In this document: positions 10,966 through 20,406 of the stretch, piece by piece
Numbering within the stretch: position 1 is the stretch's first letter
Layout of the letters: the number at the start of each line of letters is the position of its first letter
Assembly (NCBI RefSeq): GCF_014930455.1
Contig: NZ_JAAIYO010000001.1
Location: 1,364,001-1,428,000 of the forward strand
Length of the DNA stretch: 64,000 bases
Source: Corallococcus soli
GTDB lineage: Bacteria; Myxococcota; Myxococcia; Myxococcales; Myxococcaceae
Direction: 5' to 3'
Made by a program: the position numbers and the translations under genes
The notes under the pieces: generated by a model
Told to the model about the DNA's origin: nothing
What the model saw: the letters and a program-made list of their open reading frames with translations, nothing else
Databases searched by the model: none

Positions 10966-12075
10966 TCACAGGCGGGCCGACGCCAGGTTGGGCAGCTCCG
11001 CCCGGCGCTGGAAGAGGCTGCGGAAGTAGCCGTCGGGGGTGGCGGTGGCGGGTGGGGTGTGGTTCTCCACGGCGATGGGCAGGTCCTCGGCGAGCACGGC
11101 CTGGTTGCGCGTGTCGCGCCGGGGCGTGCGGCCGGTGGCCACCACGCTGATGCGCACCGAGCGCAGGCCGGGGGTGTATTCGGGCGACAGGCCGTTCTGG
11201 AAGACGTACTGGGCGGGGTCCCCCGTGGTCGCGGCGTCCACGCCGAAGGCCACCTGGAAGTCCTCCACGAAGTCCTGCACCACCAGGGGGTCGCCCATGT
11301 CCATGAAGGGGCGCCCGGCCGCGTCGGTGGCGGGGATGCCCTCCGCGCGCATCAGCGCCTTGCGGTTCGTGGTGGGGTTCTTCGCGATGAAGAAGTGCAG
11401 CAGGCGCGCGGCGTACACCAGGTCCCCGCGCTGGAAGCCGCCCTTGTGGGGCGCGTTGGAGAAGCCCGGCACGCCCGACTCCAGGTAGCTCACCGTGGCG
11501 GTGGGCGGGTTGCTCGTGACGGTCGCCTGGGTGAGGAGCGCCGCGCTCTTCATGTTGCTGGCCACCAGCATGGCGTTGGCGCCGGGGGCGGTGCTGGGCG
11601 TGCCCACGCAGTTGACCTGCAGCGTGCCGGTGCCCGGCTTCACCACCGTCATCGCCGCGCCCGGCGCGCAGTCGCGGCCCAGGTATTCGCGGTCCGGCAC
11701 CACCAGCCACAGGTCGTCGGTGCCGTCGGTGCCCGGCACGTTGCCGGTCGTGGTGGCGGCCAGCAGGCCGGAGCCCGCGCCGTCCCCGCCGAAGACGGGG
11801 TTGATGCGCTGGGGCACGCCCCCGGACACCACCCAGAGGCCCTCGGACATGCCCGCGCCGGCCTGACGCACGGCCGACAGCAGGGCCTCTCCGGCGAGCC
11901 GCGCGTGGTCGTGGCTGTCCCCCACGTGCTCCGTGTTGTGCACCACGCGCCCGCCCGCCATCAGCAGGGCCGCGGCGGCCGCGAGGACGAAGGTGGCGAG
12001 GGCCGCGGCCACCATCGTCTCCAGCAGCGTCATGCCGCGCGGGGCCTGCGTCGTCTGCATCCGGGAGCGCGTCAT
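10966..12075 (-). CDS. pilW: PilW-like minor pilin
   Basis: 369 residues. The prepilin leader is long and basic (MTRSRMQTTQAPRG), with cleavage expected between Gly14 and Met15. Mature residues MTLLETMVAAALATFVLA have Glu at +5, needed for N-methylation and assembly. The remainder is a large globular domain rich in beta segments, with few cysteines, matching PilW/ComGF-type subunits. It overlaps pilV by four bases (ATGA) and precedes pilX by 8 bp. Minor pilins of this type are inner-membrane helices until assembled at the pilus tip with PilY1. Assignment to PilW rather than another minor pilin rests on size and gene order. Confidence 0.82.
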   Translation of the reverse strand: MTRSRMQTTQAPRGMTLLETMVAAALATFVLAAAAALLMAGGRVVHNTEHVGDSHDHARLAGEALLSAVRQAGAGMSEGLWVVSGGVPQRINPVFGGDGAGSGLLAATTTGNVPGTDGTDDLWLVVPDREYLGRDCAPGAAMTVVKPGTGTLQVNCVGTPSTAPGANAMLVASNMKSAALLTQATVTSNPPTATVSYLESGVPGFSNAPHKGGFQRGDLVYAARLLHFFIAKNPTTNRKALMRAEGIPATDAAGRPFMDMGDPLVVQDFVEDFQVAFGVDAATTGDPAQYVFQNGLSPEYTPGLRSVRISVVATGRTPRRDTRNQAVLAEDLPIAVENHTPPATATPDGYFRSLFQRRAELPNLASARL

Positions 12076-12674
12076 TGGACGAACACCTCGCTGTGGACGG
12101 CGGCGCGCTCCAGGCTGTCGCCCTTGCGGTACACGCGCGTCCAGACGGTGAAGGGCATGGCGCCCGGGGGCACCAGCGCCTGGGATTCGGGCGGCAGGTC
12201 CTGGGGCAGCCCCTTGGTCACCAGGACTTCACGGCAGTAGACGTCCTTGGGCAGCACCGCGTCCGGGGTGGAGTCCAGGCAGGGCGTGTTGGCGGGCACG
12301 CCCGTCATGGGCTCCACTTCCCCGGTGGGCTTCACGCGGAAGTAGGCGCCGGTGCCCGTGTCCGTCGCGGAGGCCGGGCTCGGGTCCAGCTTCCATGGCG
12401 CCGTGCCGAAGGGGATTTCGGTGGGGAAGGTGCCCGGCCGGTCCACGGCCTGGAGCAGCAGCTCCGACTTCGACGCCAGCCACAGCCGCTGGACGCGGGT
12501 CTCCAGCAGCATGCGCCGGCCCTGGAGCACCTGGCCGTCCTTCACGTCGCGCGTGGCGGCGACCATGCCCATCACGGCGCCCACGGCGGCCAGCGCGAGG
12601 ATGCCCATGGAGATGAGCACCTCCAGCAGGCCGCTGCCGCGCGCGCGGCGCGGGGAGAGGAGGGGGGCGCTCAT
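12072..12674 (-). CDS. pilV: PilV-like minor pilin
   Basis: 200 residues. Leader MSAPLLSPRRARG is followed by SGLLEVLISMGILALAAVG, with Glu at +5 and a hydrophobic N-terminal helix, so it is a prepilin-peptidase substrate. The globular part has few conserved features; cysteines in NTPCLDS and DVYCREVL could pair. The start overlaps the pilY1 stop (ATGA) and the stop overlaps the pilW start, so the genes are translationally coupled. Size and order match PilV, the subunit thought to help recruit PilY1 to the tip. A FimU-like subunit is not encoded next to it. Confidence 0.82.
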   Translation of the reverse strand: MSAPLLSPRRARGSGLLEVLISMGILALAAVGAVMGMVAATRDVKDGQVLQGRRMLLETRVQRLWLASKSELLLQAVDRPGTFPTEIPFGTAPWKLDPSPASATDTGTGAYFRVKPTGEVEPMTGVPANTPCLDSTPDAVLPKDVYCREVLVTKGLPQDLPPESQALVPPGAMPFTVWTRVYRKGDSLERAAVHSEVFVQ

Positions 12675-15600
12675 TCGAAGAGCCTCTGGCTCCAGTTGAG
12701 CAACTGGTAGAGCACGCCGTTGTCGCCGTTCACGGAGTCCTTCGGGTTGGGGCTGGAGGGGCCCTCGGTGGTGGCGTTGTCGATGCGGGTGACGCGCAGG
12801 GCGCTGACCTCCGCGCCCACCACGAAGTCCTGGGACGCGCCCCCGCTCTCGCGGTGGTAGACGGCCACGCCGCCGTAGTTGGCGAGCGTCGCGCCCGCCA
12901 TCGGCCGGAAGCCGCTCGCGGACGTGGGCGCCTCGCCCAGGTCGAGGCTGTAGGTGGCGCCCCGGATGGAGCCGCTCAGCAGCATGGGGTCGTTCACCGA
13001 CTCCTGGGCGGTGCTGAAGTACACGGTGCGCCCGGCGATGGTGATGTTGCCGTAGACGTGCTCCGGCGGGCTGAAGACGAGCGGGAAGGGCGGCGGTTCG
13101 CGCAGGACGCCGTAGGTGGTCGCCTCCGTGTGGACCACGCCCGCGGGGATGGGCGTGACGCCGTCCAGCTGCTTGCCGTCCAGGCCCAGGGGCAGCCGGT
13201 ACTCCGCATCCAGCAGGAGCACGTGGAAGCGGCCCGCCACCGAGTCCGGCACCCAGTCCATGCCGGCCGTGCCCACCAGCGCCACGAGCTTGCCCGGGTA
13301 GTTGGCGAGGGCGGACGCGCCGTCCACCCCTTCGCGGGGGATCCGCGCCAGGCCCACGTTGGTGCTGATGGGCTGCGACGTGGCGGGCAGCGTGCCGATG
13401 TTCATCGCCGTGTACTTGCAGGGCGTGGCGTCACTGCACGCGGGGCCCAGGCGCGCGACGTTGACGTTCATGCCGGTGGACGCGTCCAGCTCCCACAGCC
13501 GGCCCTCCATGTCGCCCACGTAGAGGCGCGCGGCGCCGCTCATGTCCTGCGACACGGTGGGCGCGGCGGGCGCGCTGTTGTCCACGCCCGTCGTGTAGCC
13601 CTGCTGCCACTGCCACAGCTTCTGGCCGTTGGCCGCGTCGATGGCGAACACCTGCACGCCCTTGGCCGGCGTCCCCGGCGCGCCGGAGCTGCTGGACGCG
13701 ACGAACACGGTGTAGACGGGCTCCAGGCCCAGCCGGCCCACGCCCACCGACAGGCCGCGCGAGCCGCCCAGTCCGCTGTAGTCGTAGAGGCCGCTGGCGC
13801 TGCGGCCCGGGTCCGCCCCGGGCGGCAGCTTGAAGATGCTGGTGGCCTCGTCCCAGGTGTACGTCCAGTCCGTGCCGCCCTGGCTGCGGTCCGCGAGCGC
13901 CACCGCCGTGTGCGGCGCGCTGGCGCTGCCGTAGTGGCTGCCCACCAGGTGCCACAGCAGCACCGGCTTGAGCGGGTTGGTGACGTCCATGGCGAACAGG
14001 TCGCGGCCCGTCTGGCCCACGTTGGTCACCAGCACGGTGTGCCACTCACGCCGGCCGCTGCCCACGAAGTCCGCGAACACGTCGAACACCACGGGCGCGC
14101 TGTTCACCCGCGCGGTGTTGTTGCGCAGGCCCACCAGCTGCGTGGCCGGCAGGAAGCTCCAGAGCTCCGTGCCCGCGGGCGGCGTGGTGCCGCCGCGGAA
14201 GGCCGCCGCGTGGTTCGTCTTGAAGCGCGCGGTGGCGTCCGGGTTGGGGAACTGCAGGTCCTCCCGGGGGCCGTCGTACTGCTTGCCGCCGGAGACGTAG
14301 AAGGCGTGCAGCTGGCCGTCCAGGCCCGCCGCGTACGCCACCGTGGGACGCGGGCTGCCCTTGTCCGGGATGTTGGCGCTGGGGGGCACGACCACCGGGG
14401 AGGAGTGGATGAAGCCGCCCAGGTGCGCGCGGTTGTCCGCGTCCTCGTTGTTGCACTGGTTGTCATTGGGCTCCAGCACCGGGGTGCCGCTGCCGTCGCG
14501 GCGGGTGGAGGTGGCGAAGCAGAAGCCGCGCACGCGCTGGAGCATCTGCGACACCGCGCGGAAGTCGAGCGCGAGCTGGGTCTGGTTGAGCAGCAGGTTG
14601 GTCACGCCGAAGTCGGCGCCGCCCACCTGCGGCGTGTACTGCGTCGCCTGCTGCAGGTCGCACACGCCGTCCGCGCCGCGCACGAAGTCGTAGCGGAAGG
14701 TGCCGTCGCGCGACGTGGCGCGGCCCAGCTTCAGCACGTCCACGCAGCCGGTGTTGGGGACGTTGGCGTAGTTGCTGTTGATGCGGGTGCCGGACACCTC
14801 CTCCGGCACCCAGCCCACCTGGAGCACGCCGCGGGGCGCGGTGCGGTTGGGGGCCAGCGCCGGGTTCTCCGTCACCTCACCGCCGAAGTAGGTGAAGAGG
14901 TTGCGGGCGCCCGGCAGGGGCATGCGCGCGTCCGCGTTCCAGAGGGTGCCGTCCGACAGCGAGTTCTCCCCGACGGACAGCGCGGTGCCGCCGATGAGCG
15001 AGTGCGCGCGCAGCGTGCCCGGGTAGTAGGGGAACACCCAGTGCGAGCCCTGCGCGGGGGTGTACGTGTCCGCGCCGGGCGGGTAGCCCGACACCGCGTC
15101 GTAGGACGTCTTGAACAGCAGGGCGCGCGACCCGTTCGCGTCGCTGCCGTTGGTGTCGTCCAGCGTCACCGGGGCGGAGACGGTGCGCTCGCTCTGGAGC
15201 GGTTCGGAGCCCAGGTTGAGCAGCGTGTTGAGCACGATGCGCGTGCCCGCGACGCTCTCCTTGAAGTCGTGGCCCGCCAGGTAGACGACCGTCGCCTTCT
15301 GCGGGTCGTTGTCCTTCTGGTTGAAGGAGAAGAAGTCATGGCCGCGCGTGCTGGGGCCGCGCGCCACGTCCGTGGGGTTGTCGTAGCGCTCGCCCAGCGT
15401 GTAGTCCCGCCAGCTCACCGCCAGCCGCCGCACGCCGTCCTTGTAGAGGTCTGCCCGGTAGTTGTCCGTGTGGCCCACCACGTTGCGGTAGCGGAAGTCC
15501 CCCATCTGGGAGAACGGGTCGCCCGGGTTCGGGTAGAGCATGCACTGCGGCCGGCCGCGGCTCTCGCTCAGGTAGTCCGGGTCCGTGCAGTTGCGGCCGT

Positions 15601-16903
15601 CCCAGGTGGAGCCGGGTTTGCCCATCTGGTTGATCTGGAAGTTGGCGTCGCCCTGGAAGCGCGAGCGCGGCATGGCCGAGCCGTCCGGGCGCGTGCTCGT
15701 CTCATAGGACCAGATGCTGGCGCACTCGGCGAACAGGCCGTTGCCGCGCTGGTCGGCGAAGTAGGCGATGTTGTTGAGCACGTTCTCGCGCTGGTTGACG
15801 GCGCCGTCCCCGTTGGCGCTGTACTCCGTGCGGTTGCTGTTGCCGATCTCCCAGTGCGGCGCCCAGAACACGCGGTAGCGCGGCCGCTGCGTCGCGGGGT
15901 CCACAGCGTTGAGCAGGCCGTGGGGGAACGCGGCGGTGGAGATGAGGTCCGCGTTGGCGTGGAGCGCGTCGTAGATGAGCCCGGGGCGGCCGCCGTTGAG
16001 GTTGCAGGTGGTGCTGGTGCCCGCCGGGCAGCCGCCGGCGCCGGGGAAGTCCAGGCCCGCGTTGCGCAGGTAGTCGTCCAGCATGCCGCCCTTCACGTAC
16101 GACTTGTCGTTGTTGTCGTTGTCGTGGCGATCCAGCAGGGCGATCTTCGGGGGCACGCGGTTGAGGCGCCGGCCGATGGGCGCGTTGAACTCGATGGTGG
16201 CCTGGTGCATGCGCACGTAGAAGCAGCCGATGCCGTTGCGGAACGTGTCGCAGGAGCACTCGGTGCGGAACTTGTTCGGCGCGTCCGCGCCCGCGGCGGA
16301 GTTCAGGAAGTCGAGCGCGTGCTTCGCGTCCTTCGCGTCGATGATGAAGCTGCCGCCCATGTACTGGACGTCGCGGAAGCCGCTGGCGGTGTTGAGCGTC
16401 GCCTTGCGGAAGTTCGGCCGGGCCTCACCCGTGGTGGTGGTGAAGTTCTCGACGTCGTCCTCGGGGAACAGGCCGCTGGGGGGCAGCGACGCCAGCGCGG
16501 GCACCGGCACCACGGGCGCCGCGTCCGCGCGTGAGATGTGGAAGTCACAGCCGTCGTTCCACTGCGGATCATTCCACTGGCCGTTGTTGGGCGCGGGCGG
16601 CAGGTGCTTGTTGGTGGGCACGCACCGGTTGGGCGACTTCTTCGTGTCGTCGATGGCCAGGTACACCGTCACCGGGTGCGCCGCGTTGAAGCCGCCCGGC
16701 TCGTTGGCCTGCAGCAGGCGCCACACCAGCCCGTAGGCGGACAGGCTGCCGCAGCCCTGCTGGAACGTGGCCTGCTCGGGGATGATGAGCGAGCCCTGAC
16801 TGAAGGTGACGATGTCCGTGGCCGACGCGGGCGCGGCCACCAGCAGCGCCAGGCCCAACAGGGCGCGCCGCCAGGAGGATGCTGCGAAGGGGGAGTGTGC
16901 CAA
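12671..16903 (-). CDS. pilY1: PilY1-family type IV pilus tip adhesin
   Basis: 1410 residues with a Sec signal (WRRALLGLALLVAAPASA, cleavage about residue 28). The C-terminal ~600 residues carry the PilC/PilY beta-propeller pattern: repeated strands such as RPTVAYAAGLDGQLHAFYVS, TVLVTNVGQTGRDLFAMDVT and AARLYVGDMEGRLWELDAST. The N-terminal ~700 residues are more divergent and cysteine-containing, as is usual for PilY1 where this part varies and mediates adhesion. No von Willebrand A domain motif is obvious. An aspartate/asparagine-rich stretch (DRHDNDNNDKSY) could bind calcium but does not match the EF-hand-like loop well. First gene of the four-gene operon. PilY1 primes pilus assembly and caps the tip. 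Confidence 0.9.
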   Translation of the reverse strand: MAHSPFAASSWRRALLGLALLVAAPASATDIVTFSQGSLIIPEQATFQQGCGSLSAYGLVWRLLQANEPGGFNAAHPVTVYLAIDDTKKSPNRCVPTNKHLPPAPNNGQWNDPQWNDGCDFHISRADAAPVVPVPALASLPPSGLFPEDDVENFTTTTGEARPNFRKATLNTASGFRDVQYMGGSFIIDAKDAKHALDFLNSAAGADAPNKFRTECSCDTFRNGIGCFYVRMHQATIEFNAPIGRRLNRVPPKIALLDRHDNDNNDKSYVKGGMLDDYLRNAGLDFPGAGGCPAGTSTTCNLNGGRPGLIYDALHANADLISTAAFPHGLLNAVDPATQRPRYRVFWAPHWEIGNSNRTEYSANGDGAVNQRENVLNNIAYFADQRGNGLFAECASIWSYETSTRPDGSAMPRSRFQGDANFQINQMGKPGSTWDGRNCTDPDYLSESRGRPQCMLYPNPGDPFSQMGDFRYRNVVGHTDNYRADLYKDGVRRLAVSWRDYTLGERYDNPTDVARGPSTRGHDFFSFNQKDNDPQKATVVYLAGHDFKESVAGTRIVLNTLLNLGSEPLQSERTVSAPVTLDDTNGSDANGSRALLFKTSYDAVSGYPPGADTYTPAQGSHWVFPYYPGTLRAHSLIGGTALSVGENSLSDGTLWNADARMPLPGARNLFTYFGGEVTENPALAPNRTAPRGVLQVGWVPEEVSGTRINSNYANVPNTGCVDVLKLGRATSRDGTFRYDFVRGADGVCDLQQATQYTPQVGGADFGVTNLLLNQTQLALDFRAVSQMLQRVRGFCFATSTRRDGSGTPVLEPNDNQCNNEDADNRAHLGGFIHSSPVVVPPSANIPDKGSPRPTVAYAAGLDGQLHAFYVSGGKQYDGPREDLQFPNPDATARFKTNHAAAFRGGTTPPAGTELWSFLPATQLVGLRNNTARVNSAPVVFDVFADFVGSGRREWHTVLVTNVGQTGRDLFAMDVTNPLKPVLLWHLVGSHYGSASAPHTAVALADRSQGGTDWTYTWDEATSIFKLPPGADPGRSASGLYDYSGLGGSRGLSVGVGRLGLEPVYTVFVASSSSGAPGTPAKGVQVFAIDAANGQKLWQWQQGYTTGVDNSAPAAPTVSQDMSGAARLYVGDMEGRLWELDASTGMNVNVARLGPACSDATPCKYTAMNIGTLPATSQPISTNVGLARIPREGVDGASALANYPGKLVALVGTAGMDWVPDSVAGRFHVLLLDAEYRLPLGLDGKQLDGVTPIPAGVVHTEATTYGVLREPPPFPLVFSPPEHVYGNITIAGRTVYFSTAQESVNDPMLLSGSIRGATYSLDLGEAPTSASGFRPMAGATLANYGGVAVYHRESGGASQDFVVGAEVSALRVTRIDNATTEGPSSPNPKDSVNGDNGVLYQLLNWSQRLFE

Positions 16904-17107
16904 GGTTCACCGGGGGTGGAGGGGCCAACCAACCCCTGTGGGGTCAGGGGCTACCCGCGATGTGCACACCGTATGCCTTCCGGGCGACGGTTCCGCCCGG
17001 AGGAGGCACCTGGAAAGCAACCGTGTCGTTGTGGCCAGGCGACGTCAGCGGCTACGCAAACCTTGCGAGGTCCGCACCGGCTGCGTAGCGGCCCGGTCCC
17101 AGGCCGC

Positions 17108-17497
17108 CTAGTCGGCGACGCGGCCGCCCCGGCCCGCCTTCTTCTCGGAGGTGCGCTTCTTCTCCTCCAGCCGGCGCCGCTTGGAGCCCAGGGTGGGGCG
17201 GGTGGCCTTGCGCACCTTGGGCACGAACGTGAGGGCCTGGAGCCCCGCGCGCAGGCGGCGCACGGCGGCGTCCTTGTTCTGGGACTGGCTGCGGCGCTCG
17301 GTGGCGGTGACGGACAGCTCGGTGGGCGGGTGGCTCAGGCGCACGCCGCTGGCGGTGGTGTTGCGGTGCTGTCCACCGGGGCCCGACGCGATGAAGAACT
17401 CCACGTCGCAGACCTTCAGCAGGGCCTCGTCATCCAAGGCGAGGGCCGCCCGGGCGGCCTGGCGTCGTGCGGGAGGGATGGGCGTCGTCGGCGTCAT
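17108..17497 (-). CDS. arfB: ArfB-type peptidyl-tRNA hydrolase (stalled-ribosome rescue)
   Basis: 129 residues. The GGQ motif is present in SGPGGQHRNTTASGVRL, the catalytic loop that hydrolyses peptidyl-tRNA. The C-terminus is a basic tail (GSKRRRLEEKKRTSEKKAGR) of the kind ArfB/YaeJ inserts into the empty mRNA channel of stalled ribosomes. There is no codon-recognition domain, so it is not RF1/RF2. ATG 17497 has GAGGA five bases upstream; a TTG four codons earlier is a weaker choice. It is a single gene, divergent from the pirin gene. It releases nascent chains independently of stop codons, as a back-up for tmRNA. Confidence 0.92.
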   Translation of the reverse strand: MTPTTPIPPARRQAARAALALDDEALLKVCDVEFFIASGPGGQHRNTTASGVRLSHPPTELSVTATERRSQSQNKDAAVRRLRAGLQALTFVPKVRKATRPTLGSKRRRLEEKKRTSEKKAGRGGRVAD

Positions 17498-17569
17498 GGC
17501 AGTCCTCAACGTAGCGTCGGGGGGACGACACGGGTACCGCCTCCCTGACGTGGATCCCCACCTTCCGCC

Positions 17570-17602
17570 GGAGTCCTCCGCCCGCCGGGCCGGGAGGACT
17601 CC
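17570..17602. other. Strong hairpin in a divergent promoter region
   Basis: Arms GGAGTCCTCC (17570-17579) and GGAGGACTCC (17593-17602) pair perfectly around a G/C-rich 13-nt centre. It sits between divergent arfB and the pirin gene (the 17498-17783 gap), where no terminator is expected, and is followed by CTGATTGA rather than a T tract. It could be a regulatory stem or the end of an unannotated short transcript. Confidence 0.55.
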
Positions 17603-17783
17603 CTGATTGAGCGGCCGGCTTCTCGATTTGAGAGGGTGGCGCGGGCTGTCCTGGGACTGGTCTCAATGATTCCAGCAGGTTGGGCCCTGGCCTGGAGGTT
17701 GCTCCAGGAGGAGGCAGCCTGCCGGTTCATCTCGCATGCGGCGGGGAGCGGTGAGGCGCAGTGAAGAAGCAGGGAGCGACACC

Positions 17784-18479
<696 letters not shown>

Positions 18480-18533
18480 CGCCGCAAGCTCGGACGTTCC
18501 AACGTACGGACGTTCCGGAGCGCACCCGGGACG

Positions 18534-18559
18534 AAGCAGGCTCGCAAGGGGGCCTGCTT
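18534..18559. terminator. Hairpin terminator between pirin and lipoprotein genes
   Basis: AAGCAGGC (18534-18541) pairs exactly with GCCTGCTT (18552-18559) across a 10-nt loop, between convergent genes. A direct repeat of CGGACGTTCC (18491-18500 and 18507-18516) lies just before it. Confidence 0.65.
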
Positions 18560-18585
18560 GCGTCTCCGGGTTCGGGGTCCGGAGC

Positions 18586-19293
18586 CTAGAAGTTGCGCAG
18601 GTTGAACGTGAAGCCGGTGCTGGCGGTGCGGCCGTCCGGGGCGGTGGCCACGAACCGCGTGATGATGGGCACGTAGCCGAGCGAGCGATCCGTCGAGACG
18701 AAGATTGGGGCGCTCGTCTGGCCCTCGGCCAGGGTGAGCGCCTCGGCGCTGAGGCGCTGCGTGGGCGACTCGAGCGTGATGACGAGCGGGCCGGTGAAGC
18801 CCTCCGCGCGGGTCACGGTGACGACCGTCTGGGCGCGCGCGCCCGGGAGGGGGTCCACCTGCCTGGGCGTCACCGCGATGGAGAAGTCCGGCTGGGGCTC
18901 GGGCGGCTCCAGGATGGCGATGGCGACGCCGCTGCTGGCGGTGACGTCGTTGGCGGGATCCTCGGCGACGAGCCGCACCCCGCCCACGCCGAAGGCGGTG
19001 GTGTTGGCCGCGACGTCGATGGTGAGGGTGGACTCGATGAGGGTCTGTCCTTCGGGGAGGACGAAGTCCGGGCCCACGGTGACCCCTTCAGGGGCGCCCG
19101 TCACGCGGACGCGCACCTCGCCCGGGTTGTCCGCGATGCGCTGGACGGTGATGGGGTAGGGGATGGAGTCCCCCGGCGCCACCGTCACCGTGTCCGCGCC
19201 CGCCCAGTCCAGACGGTAGTACGGCGCCCCACTGCCACAGCCCAGCAGCAGCGCGCAGGCGAGGATGGCGAGACGGGACAGGGGTTGCGGCAT
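18586..19293 (-). CDS. Lipoprotein with Ig-like/Calx-beta-type repeats, function unknown
   Basis: 235 residues from ATG 19293, which has AGGAGA six bases upstream. The signal is lipoprotein type: LSRLAILACALLLGCGSG, lipobox LLGC, so the mature protein is lipid-anchored. The remainder is all-beta with two similar halves: YPITVQRIADNPGEVRVRVT, then FSIAVTPRQVDPLPGARAQT. Both have the alternating pattern of Ig-like or Calx-beta sandwich domains common in myxobacterial surface proteins. No catalytic motif is visible. Convergent with pirin; the HDAC-like gene lies 84 bp upstream on the same strand. Likely a cell-surface or periplasmic structural protein. Confidence 0.78.
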   Translation of the reverse strand: MPQPLSRLAILACALLLGCGSGAPYYRLDWAGADTVTVAPGDSIPYPITVQRIADNPGEVRVRVTGAPEGVTVGPDFVLPEGQTLIESTLTIDVAANTTAFGVGGVRLVAEDPANDVTASSGVAIAILEPPEPQPDFSIAVTPRQVDPLPGARAQTVVTVTRAEGFTGPLVITLESPTQRLSAEALTLAEGQTSAPIFVSTDRSLGYVPIITRFVATAPDGRTASTGFTFNLRNF

Positions 19294-19377
19294 GGGGGCT
19301 CTCCTGGGTGACGAAGCGGCGTTCAGCATGGGCCGGGGGTGAAGGCCCCCGCAAGCGGCCAGAGGGAAGGGGGGACG

Positions 19378-20277
19378 TCAGCGGAACAACGAACAGGCCA
19401 CCACATAAGTCCCGACGTGGGCCTCCAGCGAAGGCGTCAACGGCTTCGCGTAGCCGCCGCCCAGCGTGAGCACCGCGGGCAGTCCCCGCTCGCGCGCCGT
19501 CCTCAGCACGCGCAGGTCCCGCTCCCGCAGGCCCGCGTGGGTGAGGGACAGCCGGCCCAGGGTGTCCTCCGCCAGCGGATCCACGCCCGCCTGGAAGAAC
19601 AGCAGGTCGGCGCGGGCGGACTCCAGGACGTGGGGCAGGTGGGCGTCGAGCAGGGCCAGGTACTCCGCGTCCCCCGCGCCGTCCTCCAGTCCCAGGTCCA
19701 GGTGCGAGGGCTGCTTGCGGAAGGGGAAGTTGCGCTCGCCGTGCATGGAGAAGGTGAAGACGGACGGGTCGCCCGCGAAGGCGGCCGCAGTGCCGTTGCC
19801 CTGGTGCACGTCCAGGTCCACCACCACCGCGCGCTGGATGGCGCCTTCGGCCTGGAGGACGCGGATGGCCACGGCGATGTCGTTGAAGACACAGAAGCCC
19901 TCCCCATGGTCGGGGAAGGCGTGGTGGGTGCCGCCGGCCAGGTTGGCGCCGAAGCCGCCCTCCAGCGCCGCGCGGGCGGCGGCCAGCGTGCCCCCCACGG
20001 AGGCGCGCGCGTTGTCTACGAGCAGGGGCGACCAGGGGAAGCCCAGCCGCCGCAGCTCCGCGTCGGTGAGGGTGCCGCCGAAGAAGGCGTCCAGGTAGCG
20101 CTGAGTGTGCACGCGCTCCAGGTCGGCCCGCTCCACCCGGGGCGCTTCAAGGAGGGACGCGGGGGACAGGATGCCGCGCTCCAGCAGGGCTTCGCGCAGC
20201 AGGCGGTACTTCTCCATGGGGAAGCGGTGGCCCGCGGGGAGGGGAACGGCGTACCGGTCGGAGTGGAAGACACGCAC
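19378..20277 (-). CDS. Histone-deacetylase-family amidohydrolase (AcuC/APAH-like)
   Basis: 299 residues. The zinc-deacetylase motifs are all visible: GGTHHAFPDHGEGFCVFND (tandem His of the charge relay), DLDVHQGNGTA (Asp and His zinc ligands), QAGVDPLAEDTLG (third ligand Asp and adjacent) and LGGGY. Bacterial members remove acetyl groups from lysines (for example acetyl-CoA synthetase, AcuC) or from acetylpolyamines. GTG 20277 begins MRVFHSDRY, the normal start of the fold; I see no clear ribosome-binding site before it. Divergent from the VWA gene at 20407. Substrate cannot be told from sequence, as no acuA or acs is adjacent. Confidence 0.9.
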   Translation of the reverse strand: MRVFHSDRYAVPLPAGHRFPMEKYRLLREALLERGILSPASLLEAPRVERADLERVHTQRYLDAFFGGTLTDAELRRLGFPWSPLLVDNARASVGGTLAAARAALEGGFGANLAGGTHHAFPDHGEGFCVFNDIAVAIRVLQAEGAIQRAVVVDLDVHQGNGTAAAFAGDPSVFTFSMHGERNFPFRKQPSHLDLGLEDGAGDAEYLALLDAHLPHVLESARADLLFFQAGVDPLAEDTLGRLSLTHAGLRERDLRVLRTARERGLPAVLTLGGGYAKPLTPSLEAHVGTYVVACSLFR

Positions 20278-20406
20278 GGGACCCGGGGCGTAACGCCGCG
20301 CGGGGAGGGCCGCAACCCAAGGGCGTAGACCTTTCGGCGGGCCTGTTCGTTACAGGAGCAGGCGGCGCGAGGTGCCCGCCCCCGCCGCTCAATTCCGGAG
20401 CCCACC

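Noticed and set aside
12854-16534. 1226-codon open frame on the plus strand opposite pilY1
   Set aside because: It is a shadow of the high third-position G/C bias of pilY1. The product is Val/Arg/Ala/His-rich low-complexity sequence without a domain.
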